64,000 bases of DNA, from the NCBI GenBank assembly GCA_009103225.1, contig RHPI01001559.1, positions 227,996 through 291,995 of the forward strand. Direction: 5' to 3'. How positions within the stretch are numbered: the first letter of the stretch is position 1; every line of letters begins with the position of its first letter. The notes beneath the pieces were generated by a model. That model had not been told where the DNA came from, searched no databases, and was given only the letters and a program-made list of their open reading frames with translations. The translations under genes were made by a program, and so were the position numbers. This DNA comes from Chlorokybus atmophyticus. Lineage: Eukaryota; Streptophyta; Chlorokybophyceae; Chlorokybales; Chlorokybaceae. This document shows, in pieces, positions 33,390 to 45,393 of this stretch.

Positions 33390-34892
33390 ATGGATGATCT
33401 CCTAGCCAGCGAGCTGCTGGTTGAGAGAGTGTTGTCGCAGCTGGGCGGGCGTGAGTTGGCGTGTTGTGTCTGCAGCTGCCGCGCTTGGCGTCAGGCGGCG
33501 CAGCTGGAGGCGCTCTGGAGGAGGCTCTGCCTGGAGCAGTACCCCGTGACCGAGGAGATGAGTGATGATCAACTTGGTTGGCAGAAGCGTTCAGTCATCA
33601 AAGCAAAGGTAGTGAGAATGAAAGGCCAAGTTCGTCGTCGTGGGCGTTCGCAATGCTGTTCCTTGAGGTCAGAGTGTGAGCGTCTGTTGGTGACAATGGC
33701 ATGTTGTAGTATGACTACATGCTACTTAGCTCGAGTAGCACTGCCGAAGCTTGGCATGCACTGGCAGGACTTTGAAGCCGTCCTGCGACATACCATCACA
33801 CGTGCAGACTGGCATTGTGTATATGCATGCTTGTGTATGTGCATGTGCACACAGCTGCGCTTGTGTGCCTGCGTGTGCTGCCAGATTCACCGTTCCCACG
33901 CAAGTGATCCAAACAACCGCAACACCCAAATCTTCAATTCTGAAATGAAGGCTTGGCTCTATCTGCACGTATATGCGCAAACGTGCACAGAGAGCCATGC
34001 AAGCTTGATTTCGTGCGACGATGTGTACTATGCACATAGTATGTGCGTATTGGCTCCCACCTCAATAGCAACAGCACTTGCAGCACGGTGCCTTCAGCCT
34101 CCAGTTGTCCAACCCAAGAACTTCGACAAGCACTTTACAGCAACTTAAGCAGCGTCTTATTCTAAAACTTGATATCAACAACCTCGTTACACCAAATTGA
34201 CCAGCTCAGAGTGTGCCTCTCTCAGGTTCATGGCATGATGGGCACTGGATACCAGCGTTTATATTCTCAGATTCAGAATGCGCGCCTGGCGCCCATAGGC
34301 AACAATAATGAACCTGAGTTGGAGGACTACCTGTTCACCATCACGGTGGTGTTTTTTGAAACAGCTGTTCATTGGGCTACAGTAGAATAGGTATGCTGCC
34401 TGTTTTATGCTTTTGGAGTGAGACGATTGTCTCGTGTTGATTGCAAGACGTGTCCGACTGAACAGGTATGGTTGGTTGTGTGTCTTCTGTTAGACGACCG
34501 GGTCCTGTCCTTTGAAGAGTGCCTCCTGCCACAAAATGAGCCGGTTGACATTGCTGACCACGTAGATGTGCTGGTGCAAGTTGTGCAGCGCACAGACAGC
34601 AAGGAGGCATGCTGATTTGACGGTCACCGGCTCGTTGAATGGGATGAAGATGAGATGGAGGATGGCGAATTTGTGGTCACTGCTCACGGATCCAACTGCG
34701 ACTTTGGATCAGCTGCCATCCACTGCGCGGTGGACTTCCATATAGACTCTGGCAAGAGCGAGTCGGATAAACAGCTTCGTCGGGTGAAGCTTCACTTGTG
34801 CGCCAATCAAGTCACTGATGAAGCAACATTTCAATTTCTCCCCAGAGCAAGTCGACAACTTGATGGCCAGCAATCTCGTCACCTGGTGTTGA
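33390..34892 (+). pseudogene. F-box family copy H, disrupted
   Basis: Exon 1 starts ATG 33390 (DDLLASELLVERV, GGRELACCVCSCRAW). The donor after TEE has changed from GT to AT (gag|atgagtgatg), so the first intron is not spliced at the usual place; the frame runs on to 34148. Exon 2 (34226-34390) reads GTGYQRLYSQ..EDYLFTITVVFF but ends in TAG instead of CAG. Exon 3, from about 34492, has a shifted acceptor, a TGA after KEAC, and a 1-base frameshift near 34840, yet homology persists to the ITWC-type end and TGA (34890-34892). The most heavily damaged copy; its partner in the inverted duplication is A. Confidence 0.86.
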
Positions 34893-37453
34893 CTATCGCC
34901 TACTAGATGAGGGATAGTCTGGTCATGACACCAACATGCTATCTTGTGCTACAGTACGTAAGTTTACGTGACACATCTACAGGACTCACCCTATAACGTG
35001 ACAAAGTATACAGCTCGCTGCAATTTGATGTAATGAATGATTGGTGCTGACTGGTTGGCACACCCATGGAATGCAAACGACGGCTGCTTGTAAAACAAGC
35101 CTAGGCTTTTCATTTGCAACCGAGTCATGCATCACTTGCAGCGGTTGTGTGCACCGCGGTTGTGATCTTTTGGCACAGCCTGTGAGAGTCAACGTCACAA
35201 CGTGTTGTACAGGCTAATTAGAAGTGGTGTCGTGCGTCCGTCACCAAGTATTACTGTACAGTTGCACGCATGTTAGATCAACAACCAAGACAACCCGCCA
35301 TGCGATGACCGACTTGAAGCACAACAGCCATTGCATGCGCGCGTGCATGTGCGTGAATGCATCGGCACGCATATGCTCGTGTGCGCTTAAGTAGGTGCAC
35401 ACGTGCATGTACAAACTTGTGCGTATAGAGCAACTCAAATGTCTGTGCTTGGAGACGGACTCTTGCTTTACATTCCCGTGCAATGCCGCCACACAGAGAC
35501 CGTGTAACGGCAATTCTAGAACACAATAGGCACTTCTGTAGGTCTTCATGCGCTGGTATGTAAATCATGTGTTGCTTCCAGCTCAAAAGCATGCTACAGT
35601 GACAGCTACAAGGTTCGAGCAGTGCTACTTGTTGGGTTTAGTAGCACTATATTACTTATGAGATGGATGGCATCTGCCTACAGTTTACCCTTACTGTAAT
35701 CACACTTTTTCTTACGACACATTAACCGTTTTACATGAGGCAAATTTCCACCTTTCTTATGACTATCACACTCCCTGTAAGGACAATCGGTGCTAGTATG
35801 GAGCGTCACCATAACGAGGGCAACATGTATGAAATGCATTGTTTGAAAATTTGCAAACCTCGTTGTAGTGACCAATTGTCACTACATGGAATGGCATGAA
35901 CACTTTGATGTATGATCAATTGTCAGTACATATAGATGTCCGGCTCTTGGTGCGTGCATATCTTGCTTCCTTTGTATTGTATATTATATATTTTTGCTAA
36001 TAAATCCCTTGTTGCAATGACGAATAGTCATTATTTAGCTTGATGCGGCTTTAATGCATTATAGTAACAGTCCATCCTTACATAAAAAGAACGACACCTC
36101 CATGTAATGACAATATGCCTATAAACATTCGTGGTCATGATATTGATGGTAGATTATATATTGCACAGATGCCGTCTGTCTCACTGGTCTGGTGATGGGC
36201 TATCACCAAGCCAGTAAGTCATATGTCATGTTGAGCCGCAACATGTTGTTGACATGTGCGGAGGCATTGATTGTAAGCGCAGATTGTTCATTGTGGCGCA
36301 TATATTACATGCCAGCAAGCACATCCGGGCTCCATAGTGCGGCACCATGGGGCGTTCTTATACAATATTGATGTTGTGTACGCATTGTGTTGTCAATGTT
36401 GCCCTTGACTTTGTGTAACTTGGCAAAGCTGAGGACGCAGGACGCAGTTGGGTTAAGGACAACTTGTACTTCTCCTCGCACCGTGCGAAGTTGTGACAGC
36501 ACTGCGTGAGGTTTATGGAATACATATGAATTGCGGACAACTAGGCGATTGTTGTTACGTCCGCTGCATCGACATGTAAGGTATTAATGCTTGTGACATA
36601 TGTACATCGTTGAGCTTGATGTCAGTTATAGGACTTGCCATGACAGCTAGTCAAAGCATGCATTTCAGCTTGTATTGATGCATTATAGCACAACCACTAT
36701 TCAAGTGATTAAGACCATCATACCGGTAACTGATATTGCCAGATGACAGTACATAAGTGTTGTGTAACAGTGTTATATAACGTTTATTACACATTGGTTG
36801 ATGATATCAACTTTATGTATACCTTGTGACGTCCGCATATAACACTTTTATGCGCTTACGTAATGCACATATTCGTCAGGCAATGCTTATGCGAAATCAA
36901 TGATGATGTCAAATTAGCATGCATTGCGTACGACGATCAATGGGGGGAGATCCAACACGTTTGCATGGGCCTACAAGTCATGACGTTTTTTGTTGCTTGT
37001 AAATAATGGTGGCGCTAATAATATTCGTGGTTGTTGCATGAACAGTACTCTGCTTTATGAAGTGTACACGTGTTCGCAAAATTATACATCCATAAACATG
37101 CATTTTCACATCATTTATTACGCGCGTTTTATTTCGGGACTATTTGAAATTTGCCACCGCATGTGTTTGTTAAGCTAGTAGCTATAAAATCATCACCACT
37201 TTGATGCTTACAGAGTACCATTTTCTACATGTGCACATATGTGGAACACTGGTGTACAAAAAGGGAAATGCTGCTCAGCACACGGTGTATGTTTATGCCA
37301 TCAATATGTTGTGAAAGGTGCACAAGCTTTAACACAGACAAAGCAGATGACACAATCAACTTACCGGTATGCGGCTACCCAAAGAGCCTCTACGCAAGTA
37401 GCAACCTCAACAATTGTTGAAGATGATGTTACATGACATGGGCACAAACAACC
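34893..37453. other. AT-richer intergenic stretch, no gene
   Basis: Starts with the family's 3' flank (to about 35200), then becomes AT-rich with no credible ORF up to the assembly gap. Confidence 0.5.
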
Positions 37454-37565
37454 NNNNNNNNNNNNNNNNNNNNNNNNNNNNNNNNNNNNNNNNNNNNNNN
37501 NNNNNNNNNNNNNNNNNNNNNNNNNNNNNNNNNNNNNNNNNNNNNNNNNNNNNNNNNNNNNNNNN
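37454..37565. other. Assembly gap (112 N)
   Basis: A run of undetermined bases, followed by gggggg. Confidence 0.99.
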
Positions 37566-37783
37566 GGGGGGATTACCCTCTCTAAACTGCACACGTTTAC
37601 CCATCTGAACTGGTGTACAGTCTACTCAGGCTATACGTATTGTCTTTGTAGGTATAAATGCCATAGAAACATAGAATGTCATTACATCCAAGGTTTACCT
37701 TGCAATACTGTTGGTTGTAAGTAATACTTATACATGTAAACATAAATTGTTTTCAAGAGAGAATTCCTGCAAGTTTAGCAGAG

Positions 37784-37901
37784 GGTATACTTACAAGGAG
37801 GTCAAGTCGCGCAGCAACGCCACAAAGTCACTGTGTGACGCTGTTGCGCGACGCCGCAGCGTCATGCTGCTGCGTGACGCGCGGTTCCCTGTAAGTATAC
37901 C
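37784..37901. mobile_element. Small MITE-like foldback element
   Basis: About 118 bp bounded by near-perfect 16-base inverted repeats (ggtatacttacaagga and tccctgtaagtatacc). The interior is itself palindromic, with gtcgcgcagcaacg facing cgctgttgcgcgac. It is GC-rich inside AT-rich surroundings. No clear target duplication was established. Confidence 0.55.
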
Positions 37902-38177
37902 TATGCTTACAAAGAAAGAAAGATGCGGTATCTCATGCACTTGCTCTCATTGTAAATATATATATACATGTAAACATAGATATACTACTTATATGGAGGT
38001 AAAACATCTCTGCCCTATATATTTTATAGGGACCAAATGTATACTTTTAAGGAGAGTACACTGTACTTGAAAACCATTTCAGCGGGCTTTTCAAATTTTG
38101 GCGGGCGTTTCATTGGTGCACTGGCCGTGGCGGTCGGGCGGCGGCGGCGGCGGCGGTGGCGGCGAAAGAGTGTCACT

Positions 38178-39642
38178 ATGGACCTCCTGGCCAGCGAGTT
38201 GCTTGAGGAGGAGGTGTTGTCTCGAGTAGGCGGACGAGAGCTGGCGCGTTGCGCCTGCGTCTGCCGCGCCTGGCGGCAGGCGGCGCAGCAGGAGACTTTA
38301 TGGAAAAGACTCTGCCTGGAGCACTGCCCTGTGGCCGAAAAGGTGTGTGATGATCAACATCTTATTGACTGCTACTGCAATGCGCTGGCAAGCTACTTGG
38401 GTTCAGTCACGTGTTGAGAAGGGGCCCCAATTGCTTGGCATGGCGTTGTTCGGCATGGTTCGCTTATTTTGCCTCGGGGTCAGAGGGTCCGCATTGTGAG
38501 CTAATGTAAGATGAAGTAAGTGCTACTTGGCTTGCTAAATAACATGCATGTGAGCCGTTCTTGGCCACGACACCACATGTGCAAAGTGAGGTTCGTTGTG
38601 TGCATGCTTGTGCACGTACAATTGCACACAACTGCATGCATGCCTGCCTGCGCGTGCTGTAGTTTATTACTTCTACGCAAGGGTTCCACACAGCTTCCGC
38701 AGCATAGAAGTCAACACTAAAGAGGGCTTGGCTCTGTGCGCATGTGTTGACTGTTATGTTGCATATGTGTGCAGCACTTGCGTTGAACAAGTTGACCTGG
38801 AGCACGCACATGTGCCTGCATGCGTGCACATGCATGTATGCGTGTGCATATGGCTACCACCCCAACAGCGATGGTCTTGCGCAGCTGTGCTTTCAGCGGT
38901 CACATGTCAACATGTGCTGTGCACGCAAGTGGTCCAGGAGCATGCATGGTTTTTTCCATTGTCAACCTTGTTAATACAACTTGACCAGCACAGTGTGCCT
39001 CTCTCAGGTGCATGAGAAGATAGGCACTGCATACCAGCGGTTGTATGCACAATCTCACAAAGCGGGCCTGGCGCCCATAGGCAACCGTGAACCCGAGCTG
39101 GAGGACTACCTGTTCACCATCACTGTAGTGGTGGATCAAGTTGCTTACTGCAATACCGCAGAGCAGGTAAGGCAGAAGAGGAGACACCATGTTGGGCGCA
39201 AGACATGCGGAACTAACTCGGTGTTGACCTGTTATCTGTTGTGCAGCTACACTTATTGGCCATGCCTTTTAAAGACTGCCCCCTGCTGCTAAGAAGGCCA
39301 TGTGACCTTGCTCAGCATGTTGACATTGTTGTGCAAGTTGTACGACGCAGAGACAGCATGATAGCATGCTTGGGTAATATGAAAATTACCGCTACGGATG
39401 TTGAATGGGATGTGGACGAATCGGACAATGGAGAATTGACGGCTACTGCTATGGGGCCCAACTTGGAGTTTGGTTCATGTGCCGTCTTCTGCGCGGTGGA
39501 CTTCTGGTTGGTACCTGGCGAAAGAGAGTTGGAACACAAGCTCGATCGTGTGTCCGTTCGCTTTTCAGATGAGCAAATTGTCGAGTTCTCACCGTCGCAA
39601 CTTGTTGACTTGCTAGCCAGCAAGCACATCACCTGGTGTTGA
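38178..39642 (+). CDS. F-box family copy I, intact
   Basis: Predicted SCF substrate receptor. Exon 1 38178-38342 (55 codons; ATG after a (CGG)n-rich leader; RVGGRELARCACVCRAW at residues 16-32; donor GTGTGT), exon 2 39008-39166 (53 codons; GTAYQRLYAQ, EDYLFTITVVVDQ; donor GTAAGG), exon 3 39247-39642 (131 codons, then TGA). All junctions are phase 0 and the 239-residue product has no lesions. Exon 3 opens LHLLAMPFKDCPLLL and contains VVVQVVRRRDSMIACL, GPNLEFGS, VDFWLVPGERELE, DRVSVRFSD and the ending LLASKHITWC. Because it keeps the family's common start, splice sites and stop, it is the best reference for the family. No recognised domain after the F-box. Confidence 0.88.
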
Positions 39643-39742
39643 CTAACGCCTATGCGTAGTCTGGTGTCATGACATAAACAGCTGTAGCATGACAGCTTTT
39701 GCATCATCATGTAAAGCGAGTCAGTCCCTACAGCATGATGAT

Positions 39743-39788
<46 letters not shown>

Positions 39789-41005
39789 CAAACAGATTGT
39801 ATAGAAATTGGGTTATGCAGTGAATGATTGTGCTGGTGCGGGCACATTCATGGAACACAGGTGCATCGTCGTTTTCAAGCTCATGCCTTTGGTTTTTGTG
39901 CGCACAGATGCACACGCGCAGGTGCGCATGTATACACAGCATGATCGCCTCTGCTTCTGACCAGCAAGGACGTTACTTGGTAGATCAAGCTGCAACTTTG
40001 GCTGTGGCATTGTTGTCTCATGCGCTGAACACAGCACACACAATAATGCCAGGTGGTGTGCCCTAACTGCAAGGCCATGGATGCAACTAACAGCATTCCA
40101 CACCGCTTTGAAGACGACAACTGGCTTGACCCTGTCATGTGAAGGCGGCTTTGATGCACGCAAGCTCCAACACAATTTGCAGCAGACTGCGCAGGCAGTT
40201 GTTGCCCTGGTCAGCAATGTGGAAAGCAAACGTATGGTGTTGGGACTTTACCTGTGCGAGTATGCGTGGGCGTGCAGCGATACAAGCGTGTATCCGATTA
40301 GGGACAGACCCCATGACGCAAGGGGACGCGCTGCACAATGAATGCCCGAATAGTGGCTCTAGCGTTGATGAGCCACTTGCTTCGGAAATAACCACCTCTG
40401 ACACGCGCATGCATGCGCACATTGAGTGTGCTGTGTGTGCGGGCGCACAGGCGCACGCACACACAGCACACTCAATCTTTGTACATGCAAACTGCAGAGT
40501 GTCCCTTCAGTGGTACATCAGCTGGGTACATCAGCAGGCGCTGCTGGAGTTGGCCCCCTTTTATGACAACAGCTCTAATAGCCAAAATAAACAGCTTCTT
40601 TGGTTTGCTTGTACACATGAGCATTTGGAATCGTGAGGTTAACACTTGTAGTTGTTTGCAGCTCTGCCTGACCCTACGCAATGAATTGAGCCATGCATGT
40701 GTGCGTTGCTTCGATATGGGCCGCTGCCATGGGTGCAATCCTACCTGCTTTTGACTTGGCCACGACCCCGACAGCACTCCCAGAGGAGAAGCAGTCTCAG
40801 CTGCAGCTTTACACCCACAGCATGTCTTGCCATGAAGCACACAACGAAGTATGTGTGTGAGAGACAGCTTCTTGATACCATCCCCTAGCACAGCTGGCAG
40901 CAAATAAGGTAGAAAGTACCATGCATGCTAGCCCACAGCTGGAAGAACTCCGCCATACATGCAGCTCTCGCTGCTCACGAGGCCACCCGCGTACTTCATA
41001 TGTTG
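39643..41005. other. 3' flank of copy I and intergenic region, no gene
   Basis: Carries the family 3' flank (gggttatgca..gattg..gctggtg at about 39810). No supported ORF. Confidence 0.45.
39744..39783. repeat. (AT)n microsatellite
   Basis: About 19 TA units in a row, just downstream of copy I. Confidence 0.95.
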
Positions 41006-42464
41006 TCATGCGTAATGCCATGACACATTATCCATGCCCAACAATCTACAAAGCTCTGATGGCCCTAACGCGTTCGAGACGGCAGGTGTAGCATAAAGTT
41101 GAGAGTAATCTCCCATGTACTGACCACGGTTGGGAAAAGCTCTTGCGCGGACAAACACCTTTTGGACATATTTGTGCGAGGGAGCTCGAGGGCCAAATCC
41201 ATGGATGTTGAGGTCTTCAGCATCAGCCACCTTATCCATCTTATCCTCCTCCGTCACAACAAAATGCACGGTGATAAACACGGTCACGCCATCGAGGATG
41301 ATGGGTTTCTGCTCGCCAACAAGCACTTTGCTTGTCTGGGTGGGGTCCTCCTCGCTGCGCATGACGGTGGGTTTGAAAATCACTAGGTCGCCATCATAAG
41401 GCTCCTTGCAGAGATGGTTCAGCACGCACGCCATCACGGTCATTCCATGCTTGCGGCGTATGGCATGGATATTGAAGTCGAGCCTCTCATATATGCAATC
41501 GCAGTCTTTAAAGTCATGATTACTGCAAACAAAAGCCAAAGGGCTTCAAGCCTGTCCCCAATGCTTCAATCTGCATAGCACATCACGTTAACAATTTAGC
41601 AGCATAAGGTTGCATGCGAAAGATACTTCAAGTGAGCATGCGAAGGGTTGTGCGATGACGTTCGAATTTTTCACTCTCTGAAGTCGCTGCGACATGCACA
41701 CCTTGTGTTGTTATACACACAACAGACGTACACCACAATGCTTGCTTACATCATCCTCGGCAGTGCTATAGTGAAAGACCCGTCCGCAACAGCTCAACCG
41801 CATGCAAAGTAAGTAAACAAATCTGTCATGGACTTCTTCGTCTCCTTCGTCTTCGTCCCGGGTCCCTTGCCAAGGATCTCCTTTGAGCGATTTTGATTGC
41901 AACGCAAATACACGTCTGTACGACACGCTGGAGAACTCTTGCAACTGCAGTTCAGAACACATGTATCCTGTCAGTCACTGAAGTCGATTTACTTTGTGAT
42001 AGACACATCTAACTGAATAAGCCGTGTTCAACCATGGATGCTTTGCAACAGTCACACCATCACTGTTGCAAGCATGCACGCGCACACGCAGCTGGTTGGG
42101 GTAACCTACAACGTTCCGTGCGCAACTAGACACTTGACACTGGGGTAAAAAACTGCGCAGTCCTTTTCAAGCTCACCCAAAGCAGAGACACACTCTGTCA
42201 AATAGCAGAGCTCAGCTCTGCCTTACTTACCAATCCATACCAACAACATCATCAGCAACGACCAACAACAATGACAACCACAACGACAACAAAAGCAACC
42301 TCTGCAGCGGCGGGGTCTTACTTCTCGAAGAGTCGCTTCCACAGGTCATCCTCCTGCGCCGCATTCCGCCAGGCGCGACACACATGGGCGCATCGCGCTA
42401 GGTCGCGCCCGTCCTCCACCCTCGCTAGCACCTGCGCCAGCAGCTCCCCGGACAGGCATTCCAT
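41006..42464 (-). CDS. F-box family copy J, divergent paralogue
   Basis: Exon 1 (42464-42322) starts ATG GAA TGC and has a complete F-box (DGRDLARCAHVCRAWRNAAQ, LWKRLFE), ending in phase 2 at a GTAAGA donor. Exon 2 ends at 41750 (GAT|GTAAGC) and reads SYRRVFALQ then DRFVYLLCMRL and HYSTAED, clearly the family's second exon but longer and acidic. Its usual acceptor (41945) does not fit phase 2, whereas AG at ttctccag 17 bases inside does. Exon 3 (41522-41006) reads FKDCDCIYERLDFNIHAIRRKHGMTVMACV, VFITVHFVV and ends VSWHYA with TGA, 40 residues longer than in other copies; its junction phase with exon 2 is unresolved. The frames are open, so it may be a working diverged gene. Confidence 0.68.
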
Positions 42465-42556
42465 CGCCGCCGCCGCCGCTGGCGTCCTCAGCTCTGTTAC
42501 ATGCTAGCAGTGCAATCTTTGTCTGGTAAAAAACAGGGCTAACTTGGTCTTCAGCA

Positions 42557-43107
42557 ATGGCACCGGTAGTGTGCTTCGGTGACTGTTACAGCGACCGGCA
42601 AGCCTCAATTTACAAGGCAGAGTGGGAAAGGGTGAAGCCTGCGAACAGTGAGAGCAGCATTATGGCAAAGCGGCATAGGTAATCAAAGCTAGCCTAGTTA
42701 AGCTAAGCAGGTTATTGCTTGCTGGTTCGTTCGTTTGTTGAGCAATTCTTGTTGGCTTCAAGCACAGACTCTGCCTACATGCTGCCGCAACTGCATTGCA
42801 TGCACACCTTGATACATGGCATGGTGATGCGCTACAAGCATGCCAGTGGTTGCCAACCATTCATGCTTGCAAGATGCATTGCGCACCCAGGCGCTTACAG
42901 CATTACGCAGCACCGGGCTATCAAAGCGGCATGTTGCGACTAAGTGACATAGCAGCAGCAGTTGCAGCACGCAGGTTTTTCAAGGTGTACCTGCAGTGCA
43001 GCCCGTGTCTTAAGTAAGATCCGTTAGCATGCGACGCTGCAGTACAGCAACTCCACAGCGACGACGAGGTTGACTTGACAGCTGCCGCCGCCCCCTCGCA
43101 AATGCAG
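42557..43107 (+). CDS. Possible small multi-exon gene, unrecognised
   Basis: ATG 42557 opens 40 codons of coding-like sequence (VVCFGDCYSDRQ..) to a donor AG|GTAATC at 42679. Further coding-like strings follow on the same strand: STDSAYMLPQLHCMH in about 42757-42880, RLSDIAAAVAARRFF at about 42933-42988 and LHSDDEVDLTAAAA ending at donor CAG|GTGAAC (43108). The phases between them were not reconciled, so the model is tentative and the end open. It is divergent from copy J. Confidence 0.25.
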
Positions 43108-44014
43108 GTGAACTGATCACTCCCACAGCCTGCCTACTGGCCACTTATCAACTGCCGAGTTAGGGTTTGCATGCCATTGCACAATAGCAGATGGCTGTAA
43201 ACACAAGCAACATTAGCATAGTGCAACGCGTTGCTCTTTTGCACGCTGTTTTGTTTGCAAACTCGCTCGTCTGATGTGAACGCAAGTGACCTTGTGCGAC
43301 TTCTGCTGACTCGATAATAAACAAGCATCTTGCATGCACACAGTGCATGCACACAAGAGCGCAAGATTTTGTCTGCATGCCCGTCTGTTCTACCATATGC
43401 ACTTGATACTAGCTGTTGCAGCTGCAGCTCTTTTAGCTCTCTTGGAGCATGTGTACTATGTGAGGGAAGTACAGCAACTTTCAGTTTCAGCGCTGCTTCA
43501 AGCTCCTGCGTTCTATGTGTGTACTATGTGAAGGAGTACAAACTTCCAGCGCTGTAACAGTACAGCAATGAAGGCCCTGCAATGACACTCTTTGTTGAGC
43601 ACTCGAGATGGTTCCTGCAACCTAGGCGGAGGAGCACTGTGCAAGGAGCAAGGAGCTGGTGCCAGCAGACACTTACTGGTGTTTGGCCAGTCCTGCTTAA
43701 ATACAAGTGCAACTCAGTGCGTTGGACCTCTTTCTCAGCTGGTTTGCTCTCATTGTTCTGTCTCAGCGCTATACAATGTCTACAACCTGCTCTACGCTCT
43801 TTACAACTACGCTACTAACCTAACATAGGTCTCTTTGACAGCAGCCACGACGCGAAGGAAGCATATAGTCAGTGCAAGACTTATTTGTACAACAGCAGGC
43901 TACCAACACCTGGCCACCAGCGCCGCTGGCAATAACTTCTTTCTCAATCTGTACTCACTCGATGCATAGTCCTCATTGTGCTTGCTCTCTTCATGACCCA
44001 ATACAGCGCCTGTG
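43108..44014. other. Intergenic, no supported gene
   Basis: Only short ORFs. A cttggagcatgtgtactatgtgag.. and ttctatgtgtgtactatgtgaag pair of similar strings lies at about 43443 and 43512. Confidence 0.35.
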
Positions 44015-45393
44015 TTAATCGCGAGCCTGCACTGCTACAGGAGCTGGCCGCACGAACTGCGCGAATGCCGACTGCGACTGCTGCCCAAAAGCACAGTCGC
44101 CGATGCTTGGTGAGGCAGGCACCCTCACAGCAATGGGTGAAAGGATGGGCCGCGGGCTGGGGCTGGGCTTCACTGGAGAAGACAAGGGGCTGAAAGCCGC
44201 GGGTTTGACCGCAACAGCCCCTGTCTGCGGGGTGTTTGGCATGGTGGCCTGCTCGGGTTGGTTTGTGGATGATGGGGCAGCCTGCTGCTCCACCTCGCCG
44301 CCCTGCCATGAGGGTGCTGCCGCTAGTGATCCTTCAACCGGGAAGGGCTGAGGGAACAAAGCCGGCACACCAGCTGCGCCTCCAGGCGGGCCCAGTGCCA
44401 GCATGCACCCGTGCAGGTCTGGGGTTGCAATGGCGGTGGCGGTGGTGGTGCACGGAGTTGCAGAGCGCCTGAGCCGATCTACTGTTGCCGCACCGCAGCA
44501 ATTGAACACCTGCACGTAAGCAACCCTCAGTGAGCGACAATGAGTATGATAATTGCGAGAGCGCTTGGTCAACAGCACACCAAAATATGCAGCAAGTGGG
44601 CATGCGGTGGTAAGTACCTGCTGCTGCAAGGCGGTGTTCTCAGAACGCAGCGTGTCGCAAACTCCATGCAGGCGGGCTAGTTCAGAGCGCAGAACAACCC
44701 CTTCCATTGACAGCGCTTGTGCTCGCATGCTGAGGCTCTCACTTTCTTCCTGATTATAGCAAACAGATTGAGAACAATGACAGCCCAGCAACTGCACAAC
44801 TGGCCAACTCTCACAGCAACAACGCACCTTCTTGCGAAGCTTTGACCTGCGAGCAGACTCACGGTTTGCTTGCTTCCGCTTCTGAAGCTTCAGCTCAGCC
44901 TCACTCAACTGCAAAACACAAACCCACGATAAGGCCAACTGTCATAGTGTCCAAACTATCTCAATGCCTGCATGAAGAACTCACCCCGCTTGCCCCTTGC
45001 GATGAGCTGCTTTCTGGCCGCTTCACGCGATGCAGGCCACAACTGGACGGCTGTGAGTCCACTTCACCATCAGCCGCCTGGTTGGAGCCCGGGGCTGGCT
45101 CAGCTGTGGTGGCGGTGGTGCCAGCGGACGACTGCGTGCGTGAAGGTTTCTGCTCCTTGACACTGACGGCAGCTGTCGCGGGCGCAGAGAACGGCCAAAA
45201 CGCTGCGGTCGGTGGGATTGGCAGCATGAACATCTGCGGTGTTGTAGAAGCGTCTACAGCTGCTGTCGACCGTGGCGCCTGCGCATGCGACGTATGCCAT
45301 TGCAAAAGCGAAGCGTAGTACGCTTGCATAGCGGGTGGCGGCATGGAGGCCATGAGCTGCGGAGGCATTGAGGGACACGTCTGTGATGACGAC
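44015..45393 (-). CDS. GBF-type bZIP transcription factor
   Basis: Sequence-specific DNA-binding dimer expected to act on ACGT-core promoters. Four exons, all junctions phase 0: 45393-44985, 44908-44828, 44749-44618 and 44509-44015. The earliest ATG in the first of these is 45368, giving 363 residues; an upstream exon may exist because an acceptor (CAG) precedes 45393. The first exon is Pro/Ala-rich with MQAYYASLLQW and PQMFMLPIPP, resembling the N-terminal proline-rich (MFMR) region of plant G-box binding factors. Exon 2 holds the basic region NRESARRSKLRKK. Exon 3 is the leucine zipper (SLSMRAQALSMEG.., RSENTALQQQ). The last exon is Ala/Pro/Gln/Ser-rich and low in complexity, with SPSPRP. 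Target genes are unknown. Confidence 0.9.

Larger units (their letters stand above)
28547..34892. repeat. Inverted segmental duplication, arm 2 (copies F-G-H)
   Basis: Mirror image of 14446-20530: F matches C, G matches B, H matches A. The arms face each other with copies D and E between them. Confidence 0.75.

Noticed and set aside
37784-37901. CRISPR-like or bacterial repeat array
   Set aside because: It is a single nested palindrome, not spaced direct repeats, in a eukaryotic genome.
42933-42988. Histone-fold (NF-YC-like) protein from the string RLSDIAAAVAARRFF
   Set aside because: Only one helix-like segment resembles it, and adjoining frames could not be joined in phase.
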